DNA of 64,000 bases from Periplaneta americana. Lineage: Eukaryota > Arthropoda > Insecta > Blattodea > Blattidae. The stretch lies in the NCBI RefSeq assembly GCF_040183065.1, contig NC_091131.1:9247501-9311500 (forward strand). Reading direction: 5' to 3'. Every line of letters starts with the position of its first letter. Within the stretch, counting starts at the first letter, position 1. Shown here in pieces: positions 1 through 9,815 of the stretch. Below the pieces are notes generated by a model, which did not search any database, was not told the DNA's origin, and saw nothing but the letters and a program-made list of their open reading frames with translations. Position numbers and translations under genes: made by a program.

Positions 1-88
1 CAAGTAAAATTCCAGTAATTTCCCTAATAGTTTGTGGATTTTCTCGTAACATATTCACTCACCCGCATAGACAAGCAGCTGATGTAAT
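1..88 (-). pseudogene. RT-A non-LTR fragment, broken YADD box, cut by window edge
   Basis: On the minus strand this matches the RT catalytic segment of the longer RT-A copies at 44.7-45.6 and 55.7-56.7 kb. The segment that reads LLVYADDV elsewhere reads LLVYAGE followed by a stop here, because of a one-base loss in the aspartate pair. It runs off the left window edge and stops matching near base 88. Only a short piece of the palm domain is visible; it cannot be functional. Confidence 0.75.
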
Positions 89-439
89 AGTAATTCATTA
101 TTCCATTACAGAGGTAGAGTGCGTGGACAACAAAATAAGAATATTTAAATGACATACGTGTATGTTTATAGACTGTAACACTAAACAGCTTGTTAGTCGC
201 AGGTTTTAAACCTTGGCAGTTTTGTCCATTTTAGTTAATTAACACCTTTTCTGCTTAAGATGTTCAATTTTATTTTTAACGCTTATCTATGCAAGTGTTA
301 TTAAGTTACGTAACTGCGAATCTCAACCAGCAGTGACATCATGTTAAATTCCAAGTCAGACATGACTCGAAAATTGAGAATAAGTTTAAATTTGGGTGTG
401 AAAATAACAGCTTATAATTTGTTTCACTTCTAGTTACTT
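89..439. other. Unannotated AT-rich stretch
   Basis: No open frame, tRNA-like motif or match to other repeats in the window was seen. Confidence 0.5.
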
Positions 440-674
440 GAGTAGTTTAATATCAAAGACGGACATCTGTCGTCTCCATAGTTTTGATTTAGAGGCAATT
501 TTTTAATTCACAGCGTTCGTTGTATTATTTAACACAATTTAATTTATAAATTTAATGTTAGAGTTTGCATATGGTTTCACTATAACTGGAAAAAGCATGA
601 TAAATTGTATAAAAAACCACAGATATCTAAATTTAGATTGAGGTCAGATGTCCGTCTTTGATATTAAGCTACTC
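440..674. mobile_element. Short TIR element (MITE-like), 235 bp
   Basis: Bases 440-469 and 645-674 are inverted copies differing at one of 30 positions (core TATCAAAGACGGACATCTG). The interior is AT-rich with no coding capacity. ACTT flanks both ends and may be the target duplication. Transposase family unknown. Confidence 0.7.
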
Positions 675-1087
675 ACTTATGTCTCGCCCACTATAGGAGA
701 CATAGGCCACTTTTACACTAATCCTAAACATATTTAGTATAACTTTTTGCTTGTGGGCCATCCCAAACCCTTAACAGCGCCAGTCCTTACATACCCGTCA
801 GTCAAGGCCTTCTGACAAATAAAAGCAATTGACAATAAATATCTCAGTCGTGACAACCTCATAAAATATCCTATCAATTGAATAATCGAACTTGCTACGT
901 AAACATAATTATATTACATTATTATATTATTATTACCCATTTCAGCGAGTACTGACGACCATTGCAAAATACGATAATTTGGTCCAGGGAGCATTCTCTT
1001 TTGGCACAAGGATGATTTATGTAACATGTTTCTAAATTATTAGTCTTTTAAATACCGGTACATTATTTAATAAATCACTGAAAAACA
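675..1087. other. Unannotated AT-rich stretch
   Basis: Nothing recognised; no convincing open frame. Confidence 0.5.
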
Positions 1088-1575
1088 AATGTGAATATAG
1101 GGATGTGGAGTGAGTACGAAATTATTATTATTTTTGGCGCATAATTTTTACGTAAATAACGATAAATACAAACTAACATGCCACATAAACATGCATGAAT
1201 AATATTCACCATTCTTAATAATATTGGGATAGAAAAAAAACGTATGGAATAGAAATTACATAGAAATGTGCGTGTAATAAACAATAAGCAAACCATCTTC
1301 GATTAATCATTTCAAAACAACGTGAATATAGCGTGGATTGTGCAGGAAAATAATTTCTTTTATGTTGCTCCCAATGTACATCATTGTTAACTTATGAAAA
1401 CAAATGAAAATTAACATGGCATATAAACACTATTTGAAGAAAGATAGGAGATATTAAGTAATATTCAGCGTTCTTAATGGACTTTGGATGGAAAATAACA
1501 ATGAAATATATATAAAATAGAAATTACATACAGGTGAGCATATAAAAACAGTAAGTAGAATCATATCTGATTATA
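1088..1575 (+). repeat. Degenerate direct duplication, ~235-bp unit
   Basis: The stretch starting near 1090 (GTGAATATAG) is imperfectly repeated from about 1322. Shared blocks appear in the same order: AACATG..CATATAAACA, TATTCA..GTTCTTAAT, and ATAGAAATTACATA. Divergence and indels are high, so it is old. Boundaries are approximate. Confidence 0.5.
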
Positions 1576-1660
1576 AGCTTAAATTACTCCAGGTTTAGTG
1601 TAAGAGTGGCCTATATCTAACGATGTCTACCAGCAAAATACTTAATTCATAAAAACAAAA

Positions 1661-1965
1661 ATGATGACAACAACAGAAATGAGGACATTACGAAGTATAG
1701 CTGGCGTTACGTTATACGACAGCCAGACGCATGATGAGATTAGGGAAAAATGTGGAGTGCAGGACGTGACAAAATGGATCAAGACTAGAAGGAAAGGATG
1801 GCGGGACCATGTGTTAAGGATGACGGAAGACCGACTCCCGAAAATCGCAATGGAAGGAAAGTTGGACACCAACATCGGATTAAGAGAGCAAAGTTGGAAA
1901 ATAACTTACAGGATTTATCCTAAAACACGAGGAAGAAGAAGAAGAATAAAAACAAAAAAAATCGT
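1661..1965 (+). pseudogene. 3' end of an RTE-like non-LTR polyprotein
   Basis: The frame from 1661 reads MMTTTEMRTLRSIAG, then DEIREKCGVQDVTKWI, then KGWRDHVLRMTEDRLPKIA. This is the familiar C-terminal tail of insect RTE-like endonuclease/reverse transcriptases, downstream of the RT domain (EMR-LR-I-G, then W-HV-RM-R-PK). The expected GRP-RRW tail is only hinted at by GRRRRIK. There is no endonuclease or YADD region upstream, so it is a 5'-truncated insertion. It differs from the RT-A family that dominates the window. It could be a diverged relative, but the C-terminal assignment is fairly secure. Confidence 0.65.
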
Positions 1966-2017
1966 GTTAGAAGATAGAATTTGTGTATTTTCTCTGAAAC
2001 TTTCCAAATATCTGTAG

Positions 2018-2371
2018 GCAGTCTTTTATATTAGATTGCCGAAAATTGGTTTTTAGCGCAGCATTGGCAGTGATAAATGTGTGAAATATTCGTTCAGTGG
2101 ACGGTGGATACTCTACATTGACCGTTCCAGCTTCTGAATCCGGTTTTAGAAGGTCCTGTTATTCGAGATGAATAGGCCAACGAGATCTGACAATTTAATC
2201 ACGGTTCTGGTCCACTTCCGTCCAGGGTGAAAGGAGGGGTGCGGATTGCTAGTGAAAGTTGTGAATCTCGAAGGTTCTGCAATGCAAGAGGGTTGGATCA
2301 TCTCGCTTTTCAACTTACAATTGTTAGTTTGCCATTGAGGGTGGACAGTGCGTTGTTAACTTGCCGAAATA
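2018..2371. other. Unannotated stretch upstream of a mariner remnant
   Basis: Somewhat less AT-rich than its surroundings. It may be the mariner 5' region, but no terminal repeat was found. Confidence 0.4.
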
Positions 2372-2463
2372 ATGTCTAGTGGACAGACTGAACAGCGTGT
2401 TAATGTCAAAAATTTCTTGTGAAACTGGGAAAATTCCCAACGGAGTGTATTCAATTACACTGA
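2372..2463 (+). pseudogene. Mariner transposase N-terminus, frameshifted
   Basis: From the ATG at 2372 the frame reads MSSGQTEQRVNVK; after a two-base shift it continues FLVKLGKFPTECIQLH and stops at 2461. EQR-xIKF-VKLGK-xTE is the start of the DNA-binding helix-turn-helix in many mariner transposases. Only about 30 residues remain and there is no catalytic domain. The short length leaves some doubt, but the two halves join at the expected point of the motif. Confidence 0.5.
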
Positions 2464-3780
2464 ACAAGAACAATTTTTTTTTCTTGTAAATATTACTGAT
2501 ATCTGTATCCTAAATATGAATTTAAAATCCAAATTGCCCCGTCACGTACCATTTTCCGGGGAAAGTGAATAGATTTTTTTTATGAAAAAAAGTAATATGC
2601 GTTACAAGAGCGGTATGTTGAAATTTTCATGTTCGAGGAAAAGTTTGAAAAAGCGAAACGTAGTTGAGAATTGAAAGAAAACATACCGCTCGTGTTTCGT
2701 ACATTATTTTGTGCGAAAGAGGAATTTCTAATTAGTTCCAATGAAATCTCCATCTTGGTTTCTGTTTAATGACGGCAAATTTGCAAAACAAAAATATCTA
2801 TCTTCAACATTGTTGCTTTAAAATGTTTTCTGTGTTTACTATACTCCAGCAGGCCGTGATATACGTCTGTCTTTTTTTTTTGTCCCAGTCTATAAATGCG
2901 AACTTAAAACAAACGGTAAGGTTATGTAATGATTTATTTTTCATTTTAATATTTTAACAATATTATTTATATAACATATTGCAGTAATAACATCGGCATC
3001 TGGAATCTTGTTGATTTTTTCACGGCTTCCTTAATATTACTTGCATCACGAATGCAGTAACTTTAGTGGAGTTGTAGAGTTTACTTAATTTTTGCAAATA
3101 TTTAAAAACAATAATTAAAAGTGCAATTTAGGCGAAATTGCAGTGGTAAGTTTCCAATTTATACTTATTACTATATTGAACGTCTCTAAAAATAATATGT
3201 TAGAAGCCTAAAGCAGTAAAATGAATGTGGCGCTTAAGCGGTAAGAAGAGGGAAATTGTTATGTGTGTTACGTTGGGAATACTGAATATGGAATTTTAGA
3301 CTTACCGCGGATTGGTTGTGTGCGGAAACCAAGCAAATACGCACGATTTCGCACAAACTTTTTTTATTTTTAACTGCTACTGATAAAATTACAACAGACT
3401 AGGGATTCAACATGCCTCATAATACTTGAAAAATGTGTACTGGATACAAAAATGATGTAACATAGTTTAAAAAATAATAACAATAAAAATATTTCATGTG
3501 TAGGCTTATAATGAGAAAAATCTCGGAATTTGAACTCACCATTTAAAAGGATTTTCTGGACGACTTCCGTTTGTAACTACACTCGGGACTGCCTTTTACA
3601 AGAAATCAACAATAGTCTGCAAGCATACTGGATGGTGGATAATCTTCCTTTATATCATCTTTACATTTTGAATATTTCTTGATGAACTCTTCCCCCATGC
3701 TCGTCGCTTACCGCTCCAAGGTTAGGAGGAAAGAAATTCAAGTCAGAATGTAAAAAGTGTTTTTTATACATAGGCCTTAT
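2464..3780. other. Unannotated AT-rich stretch
   Basis: About 1.3 kb with no supported gene or repeat. Short open frames here are low-complexity. Confidence 0.45.
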
Positions 3781-4007
3781 TACTTACTGGCTTTTAAGGA
3801 ACCCGGAGATTCACTGCCGCCCTCACATAAGCCCGCCATTGGTCCCTGTCCTGAGCAAGATTAATCCAGTCTCGATCATCATATCCCACCTCCCTCAAAT
3901 CCATTTTAACATTATTCTCTCATCTACGTCTCGGCCTTCCCAAAGGTATTTTTCTCTCCGGGATCTTCCAACTAATACTCTATATGCATTTCTGGATTCG
4001 CCCATGT
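3781..4007 (-). pseudogene. RT-A 3' fragment
   Basis: Reverse-complement match to the last ~70 codons and 3' tail of RT-A. The tail begins in a TTACTGG block at 3781, with the GRPRRRW region around 3920-3950. The match ends abruptly near 4007 at the residues MGESRN, so the copy is strongly 5'-truncated. No clear TSD was found. Confidence 0.75.
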
Positions 4008-4070
4008 TTGCACATATATTACATCACATTTTCTCTTATGCACTTAACATGGTTTCCACAAGTTTGATGT

Positions 4071-4301
4071 TAAATGTTATGTTTTATTTAACGACGCTCG
4101 CAACTGCCGAGGTTATATCAGCGTCGCCGGTATGCCGGAATTTTGTCCCGCAAGAGTTCTTTTACATGCCAGTAAATCTACTGATATGAATCTGTCGCAT
4201 TTAAGCACACTTAAATGCCATCGCCCTGGCCCGGGATCGAACCCGCAACCTCAGGCATAGAAGACCAGCACTATACCAACTGCGCCAAACAGGTCGACCA
4301 T
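4071..4301 (-). mobile_element. SINE-3, tRNA-derived
   Basis: The minus strand begins with a tRNA-like head: A-box-like TGGCGCAGTTGGTATAGTGC and B-box GGTTCGATCCC. A unique middle follows, then the 3' stem-loop GACGCT..AGCGTC and a TTAAATAAAACAT tail. The flanks AAGTTTGATGT (4060-4070) and AAGTTCGATGT (4302-4312) look like an 11-bp TSD with one change. A second copy is at 45.7 kb. Confidence 0.8.
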
Positions 4302-4597
4302 AAGTTCGATGTAATTGTCTGCCCTAGAATTTCGAAGGAAATTTGAGCAAACATATTTGAAAGCGCGCCATGCCATTTTTTCTGTAACGGAAATTTTTCC
4401 TCAAACAAAGAGTCAGCCGTAACTCTGCGAATTTGTGGACTCATGAAAATGTCCTTTTTTTATTTCCCTTCATTCAAACTAGTAAACTTTTCTTTTAAAT
4501 ACTAAAAACCACACCCTTGTTTGTTCATTGCGTAGATCTCACTTTGAACTGTCATGAAATTTATTGAATAGAAGGGACCAATATCTGTTTATTTATT

Positions 4598-4839
4598 TAT
4601 TGGTTATTTAACGACGCTGTATTAACTACGAGGTTATTTAGCGTCGATGAGATTGGTATTTGGCGAGATGAGGCCGAAGATTCGCTAGGATAGATTACCT
4701 GGCATTCACCTTATGGTTGGGTAAAACCTCGGAAAAACCCCAACCAGGTAATCAGCCCAAGCGGGGATCGAACCTGCGCCCGAGCGCAACTTTAGACCGG
4801 CAAGCAAGCGCCTTAACCGACTGACCCACGCCGGTGGCT
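4598..4839 (-). mobile_element. SINE-2, tRNA-derived
   Basis: The minus strand reads CCGGCGTGGGTCAGTCGGTT.. then the B-box GGTTCGATCCCC, a body with CCTGGTTGGGGTTTTTCCGA, and the 3' stem-loop GACGCT..AGCGTC with TTAAATAACCAATAAATAAA. The 12-bp flank TGTTTATTTATT occurs at 4586-4597 and 4840-4851. Related decayed copies are at 55.3 and 59.2 kb. Confidence 0.85.
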
Positions 4840-4999
4840 TGTTTATTTATTAGAAGTAAAATGGATCATGCCAAAAACCATAAGAAATCGGAAATAGGTC
4901 ATAAATTCACAAAATGCATTAGCTTTTGTTTTGGTTTACAACCCCCAACCAGCGTAAGATATTTCCTGCTACAGCGCTTATCGAAAAGTGTAATCATAC

Positions 5000-6754
5000 T
5001 AGGGTAAACATTGGTAATTTCGCGATAATTTCATGAAAACTAATTTAAAATGCAAATGTGTAAATATATCCTTATTCCGATTTTTTCATCTAAAAGACGA
5101 TAACTTGCTGTACAAATCTGGAGACATAAAGGATTGGATACGTTCTTGAACATGTGCCAAAAACCACTTTTACAACTTAAGCTGAAAGGTTGGTTATTTC
5201 GTGATAACCTTGGTAATTTCGTGATACTGCATTGATAATTTCGTGAGAGGTAGAAGAATTGTGGAAAAATTCATTAAAGTCAAATGAAATTCTCATTTAT
5301 TGTTACAAGACTTCAAACATAGTAATTCCGTCTAATATTCATAGCAAGAAAACATAGAAATACATATCAACACATAATAAGAATGAAATCAAAGTAAAAA
5401 CTGAAATTGAAAAGGGATCTTCTTTGCCCTGGAAGGGTGAACACTTTTATTACGGACTTTACTATAGCCTATATTACTAGGGTAACTCCAAAAGTAATGC
5501 ATAACGTTTGTTTAAAAATTATATTTTTATCCTACAGCTTTGATATTTTCACAGAATGTAGATGCATCCTTAAGGAACAAAATGTCACTTTTCCACATAA
5601 TCCCTGTCCCTTTCAACTGCCTTACGTAACCTAGGAACGAGGGCCTGTAGACCAGCACGGTAAAAGTCTGGACCAACACGTCTGAGCCACTCTTTAGCAG
5701 CGTGCACAAGGGAGTCATCTTATAACCTCGTTCCGCGAAAGGATCCTTCAGTTTACCAAGGAGATGGTAATCGCACAGTGCCAGTTCAGGACTGTAAGGC
5801 GGGTGTTTCAGTGTTGTCTATCCGAATTTTCTGATCTGGTCTGTGGTCTTGTGACTGACATATGGTTGTGCGTTGTCGTGCAATAGCAGAACATCCTGCT
5901 TCTCCCGATGTCGTCGAACATGACTCAGTCGAGCTTGAAGTTTCTTGAGAGTTGCAACATATTCGTCAGAATTAATGGTGGTTCCGTGTGGCATGATGTC
6001 CACAAGCAAGAGTCCTTCTGAATCGAAAAACACAGTAGCCATAACGTTTCCTGCCGAATTTCTATTTCTTTGGTGAATTTACATGATGCCACTCCATTGT
6101 CTGCCTCTGTCTCCGGTCCAAAATTGTGAAGCCATGTTCCATCTTCTGTCAGAATTCTTGCAAGTCCTCTAGCACTTATCATTGACACTTAGCATGATAA
6201 CAAATCAAACAGAAGCTACACTGAACCAATTGCGTCTCCGTTTTCTTTTTTGTTATCACATCTTGTCTTCAGATTTCTAAAATTCCTATTGTAATACAAT
6301 TTTTAAAATAGTATAAAATGTAACACTTAATGCTCAACAAAATTTCGCCTCAAACAGCTAAGATTTCTATCAGTAAAGCAAAGCCTATATGGCGACTACA
6401 GATATATCTAAAATTCCAAAAGGATTTCCTAAAATTTCATGAAGATACAATAAATCTTTGTACCAAATATCATATGCTTACCTTTAGTAATAAGCCTGTA
6501 ATGTAATTACAAACATCCAAAAAATTTGTACGCCTGAGAAGTCGACGCAAACTTGCTCTCTCCAAACATAAAAGCTCACTGAAGCAACTACAATAGTCAC
6601 ACAAAGCTTAGCTGTATGTTTCTGGAAACTGGACAACATATGCAATCCCTTGGCTGAAATTTGGATCTCGTAACACCATTAGTTAGTTCACAAAAGAGCA
6701 AAGAAAAAGTATCACGAAATAACCACTGCCACGAAATTACCAGTGTTTGCCCTA
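5000..6754. mobile_element. TIR element with subterminal TTTCGTGATA repeats
   Basis: The ends are inverted: left TAGGGTAAACATTGGTAATT and right (reversed) TAGGGCAAACACTGGTAATT. Inside both ends the motif GGTTATTTCGTGATA or GGTAATTTCGTG recurs (5010-5040, 5185-5245, 6712-6740), as expected of transposase binding sites. The only coding matter inside is an unrelated mariner remnant. TA flanks both ends. The superfamily is not assigned; the repeated GGTAATTTCG motif recalls pogo-like elements, but that is a guess. Confidence 0.65.
5480..6187 (-). pseudogene. Mariner (DD34D-type) transposase remnant
   Basis: Reading the minus strand from 6187: an N-terminal catalytic segment (ISARGLARILTEDGTWLHNF, first Asp in TED), then in another frame MATVFFDSEGLLLVDIMPHG and LLLHDNAQPYVSH (second Asp), then YSPELALCDYHLL (third Asp), then GPDFYRAGLQALV and the typical C-terminal end RDYVEK. 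All three catalytic aspartates survive, but frameshifts near 6060, 5820 and 5715 split the frame. The N-terminal DNA-binding domain is missing. It lies inside the 5000-6754 TIR element in no shared frame, so it is probably a later insertion. Family assignment is secure; the exact ends are not. Confidence 0.8.
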
Positions 6755-7193
6755 TATCTTAAAAACCTTACGTGATACGAAGAAAATAGATCATTTTCAG
6801 ATTCAGCGCAAACCAAACCATAGGGAACACAATGGTTTAAGTCGGAGCAAAATTCTTGTTGTTCAGTGTTAATATAGAAGGAATAGTAAGAGTCCAGAGG
6901 AAGTGGAAGGTAATGAACATCAGGGTCAAAATTGAAGGCAATGCTAATTGTTTTCTTCGATATTTGGGGTGTTGTCATGGTTGAACAGCTGCATGTTGGG
7001 CAGGGGCGTATATTGCGGGTGTTCAAGGTTTGCGCTGGACACCCTGTAAATTCGGTAATCTCATTTTTTATTTTAAGTTGTTTTATATAATGCAACAATA
7101 ATTTTAATTTATCACAATTTAAATGCGTGGTAATCTCATTGGAAGTTGACGTATATAGTTCAAGATTAATTTTAATTTATTACCATTTAAATA
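6755..7193. other. Unannotated stretch with a short internal duplication
   Basis: TTTTAATTTAT..ATTTAAAT occurs at about 7101-7125 and again at 7170-7190. A 128-codon minus-strand frame (6712-7098) crosses the end of the preceding TIR element and resembles nothing known, so it is not called. Confidence 0.4.
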
Positions 7194-7806
7194 CGAGGCG
7201 CATCCAGAGAGTAAGTTTCCCGATTTTTTCCCCTTGAAAGTTAACGTAATTAGCCGTGTCAATTGCGCATGCCTAACAGATCTATGACGTATCAATCATA
7301 TGCCAGCCGGACAGGTCCCGCCTGGTGCCAGTAGCGTGGCAGCAGAGGTCCGAAATGGAAGCTCTTATTCCTTCTCCCGCCGCCTGCGAGGTTCGGTCGG
7401 TGATAAAGTTCTTTAATGCACAAAGCATTGCGCCAATTGAAATTCATCGGCAGCTCTGTCAGGTCTATGGGCCGAACATATCTCTCTCTGTCTCTATGTC
7501 TCTATCTCTCTATATCTCTCTCTATCTCTCTATCACCTCAAGAAATTCCTGTCCTCCGGTAAGCGTTTTGGCAACGTCGAGGAGCTGAAGACGTCTGTCA
7601 CACGCTGGCTCCATTCACAGGCGGCAGAGTTCTACGACAGAGGGATACAAATGTTGATCCCACGATACGACAAGTGTCTCAATTCTGATGGTGTCTATGT
7701 TGAAAAATAGCTGAAACATTGCTGTACCTGTAGCCAATAAATGTTTTCCTGAAAGTGTGTGTTCTTAAAAAAAAAATAGGAAAACTTACATTCTGGACGC
7801 GCCTCG
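7194..7806 (+). mobile_element. Internally deleted mariner with intact TIRs
   Basis: TIRs of about 28 bp face each other: left CGAGGCGCATCCAGAGAGTA, right (reversed) CGAGGCGCGTCCAGAATGTA, each flanked by TA. Between them lie the first and last parts of a mariner transposase separated by a CTCT/ATCT microsatellite at about 7483-7533 instead of the catalytic core. It cannot code for active transposase but keeps the ends needed for mobilisation in trans. Confidence 0.85.
7355..7710 (+). pseudogene. Mariner transposase, catalytic core replaced by microsatellite
   Basis: From the ATG at 7355 the peptide MEALIPSPAACEVRSVIKFF then IHRQLCQVYGPN matches the mariner N-terminal helix-turn-helix. It breaks off at about 7480 into a pyrimidine repeat. 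From 7534 the C-terminus resumes: HLKKFLSSGKRFGNVEELK, then WLHSQAAEFYDRGIQMLIPR, ending DGVYVEK at the stop 7708-7710. Roughly 200 residues with all three catalytic aspartates are absent. Both ends keep correct mariner order and orientation within the TIRs, so this is a deletion derivative rather than two insertions. Confidence 0.8.
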
Positions 7807-8401
7807 TATTTTAAATGCCTACTGGTTGAATGTGCACACCATCCCCAGAACGGATTTCATTTCATAACGTAGGCTACGCTCTGCCTGACGAAGTGGGATG
7901 AGTTCTGGTCTGGTTGTCCAGCCCGGACTAAAGAACATCCCCTGCTGAGAGTTACTGCTATAATTCTCTGCGCGCGCACGGTGGCATGGTGGGGATACTC
8001 GCTTCTCTCAAGCTCGCAAGTCGTCCTGTATACAGGCAGCTCAACTTGTCAACTGTAGCGTTACAAAATATTGTGTTTGACGTGTGTGTTTACTGTTTGT
8101 GTGAGTGAATTTACTGTGTTTAGGTTTTGCTAGGGTTCATAGCTGTGTGCCAGCGCAGGTGAACAGTTTAAATTGCTTATTTAATGATAATAGCACTTGG
8201 AAATGTACACTGTAAAAGATCTTTTGCAAAAGCCATTCTCTTCTCGCCCACTAGGAGAGAAATTACATATAGTGAATAAGGGTAGACCTACCCCGCCACT
8301 TCCGAATTTAGTGCAACAATATAAAACAAAAAGCGAACAATACACTAGACATTTTTCTATTTCACAATATGAAAATGTAGAATGGTTTACGGGTTGTGAA
8401 A
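7807..8401. other. Unannotated stretch
   Basis: No repeat or gene recognised. Open frames entering from the foldback element downstream are antisense readings of tRNA-like DNA. Confidence 0.4.
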
Positions 8402-8414
8402 CTTCAAACAGGTT

Positions 8415-8956
8415 GAATAATTTCGAGGGAAAAATTGTTCCGGAGCCGGGTATCGAACCCGGGACCTTTGGTTTAACGTACCAACGCTCTACCACTGAGC
8501 TACTCGGGAACTCTAACCGACACCGATCCAATTTTTCCCTCTATATCCACAGACCTCAAAGTGGGCTGACAACTGTCAAGCAACCAACTTCGAGTGCACA
8601 CTAACTCCGTGTGACTTAAATTGTGGTTTTCTGTTAACGAACAGTGACGTGTATTATGCAAATCAAGATTTCAGGTATAACTCCCTGTAAAGTTGATTTG
8701 AATAATTTCGAGGGAAAAATTGTTCCGGAGCCGGGTATCGAACCCGGGACCTTTGGTTTAACGTACCAACGATCTACCACTGAGCTACTCGGGAACTCTA
8801 ACCGACACCGATCCAATTTTTCCCTCTATATCCACAGACCTCAAAGTGGTACGTTAAACCAAAGGTCCCGGGTTCGATACCCGGCTCCGGAACAATTTTT
8901 CCCTCGAAATTATTCAAATCAACTTTACAGGGAGTTATACCTGAAATCTTGATTTG
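8415..8956 (-). mobile_element. T1 tRNA-like foldback element, copy 1
   Basis: Flanked by the perfect 13-bp duplication CTTCAAACAGGTT (8402-8414 and 8957-8969). Layout on the plus strand: antisense tRNA-like unit 1 (module 8437-8511), unit 2 exactly 285 bp later (module 8722-8796), then at 8849 the sequence flips and the sense strand of the module's second half runs out to GATTTG. Left arm 8659-8759 and right arm 8850-8956 are inverted copies. It starts with GAATAATTTCGAGGG and ends with CTTGATTTG, as do copies at 43.3 and 63.1 kb. Mode of spread is unknown; the TSD length fits LINE-type insertion. Confidence 0.85.
8437..8511 (-). other. tRNA-like module (not a functional tRNA)
   Basis: Reverse-complemented it reads GTTCCCGAGTAGCTCAG, GAGC (D-stem), TTGGT-ACGTTAA-ACCAA (anticodon arm, GTT at 34-36), then CCGGG-TTCGATA-CCCGG (T-arm) and a closing GGAAC. 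GTTCC pairs with GGAAC, but there are extra bases between T-stem and acceptor, and loop position 33 is C, not the invariant T. The second copy is at 8722-8796. Confidence 0.7.
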
Positions 8957-8969
8957 CTTCAAACAGGTT

Positions 8970-9415
8970 ATTTTGCTGGCCATGCTTATTGTTTGATCAT
9001 AAATAATGCAATTTTGAATAACGTTATTTGTAGTTGCCTCCTTTCTCCGGCATTTGGAAGGCAGTCATTGAATCAAGGTGATTAATTTTTAAGAAGTTGT
9101 GGTGCGAGTACTTTGAATAATATTTAAATGTTATTTTCTTTTAATTTTATGTCATTTTTCCATTAGTTTAAGGGCATTTTAATAATCATTTTAAGTAGAT
9201 TTCAGGTCATCAACATCCGCCGCCTAGTTATTAAATATAAACAATACTAAATGATATATTAAAAATGGCAGTTAATGTTGACCCGATATTTCACTTAGGC
9301 CTATGATAATTGTGCGAGATAGACCAACTATATATTTGTAACAGAACACTGTGATGTAGTTTATGCTGTGGGCAATTTTATGGTTTATGGTGCCTGTACT
9401 GTTTACTTTATTTTC
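8970..9415. other. Unannotated AT-rich stretch
   Basis: Nothing recognised. Confidence 0.45.
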
Positions 9416-9815
9416 CTGAACGTACCCTGATCTTCTCCTCCGCTGATTGGAGGAACGACACGCACCGCCGGCCTGGGCTTGGAGACCGAGCGAATGTTCA
9501 GTTGGTGAGACAATTCGACGCAGTTACGACTTCAAGAGAGAAACGGGTAGTCTCCCGTCTCTGCTGAGATAGTCAACTCATCGTATTACGTGGTTCCGGT
9601 GGTCAAGGTGACCCCGCTGATTTGGATAGCTGGGACTACCGTCTGTGTGGTATAATTCATCGGTGGAACATCGTTTGGATATCATCGCTTTACAGACTAA
9701 GGGATGGTCTGTTTCATTCTCAGCATTCCTGATTTTCATATTCTATACGACGAGGGATCATCGACGTTCATTAGCTTACAGGGAAGTTCTCTGGGGCCGT
9801 TACGCCATTAACGTA
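9416..9815. other. GC-richer unidentified segment, interrupted by a TA-1.1 element
   Basis: By eye clearly less AT-rich than its surroundings, and it resumes after the insertion at 10778 (GCCATTAACG-TA | TA-TAACGGC). A stretch near 9605-9625 (GGTGACCCCGCTGATTTGG) recalls the leader near the primer site of some LTR retrotransposons, but no LTR pair or gag/pol frame is visible. A short open frame from 9645 runs into the insertion. Confidence 0.3.

Noticed and set aside
6712-7098. 128-codon minus-strand open frame
   Set aside because: No family resemblance, and its C-terminal part is the terminal repeat of the 5000-6754 element.
8181-8983. Frames containing VPGSIPGSG or IVPEPGIEPGTFGL
   Set aside because: These are antisense or sense readings of tRNA-like T-arm DNA in the T1 foldback; the same peptides recur at 63.0-63.5 kb.
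9416-9815. LTR retrotransposon leader
   Set aside because: GGTGACCCCGCTGATTTGG is suggestive, but no LTR pair, primer site context or gag/pol frame was found.
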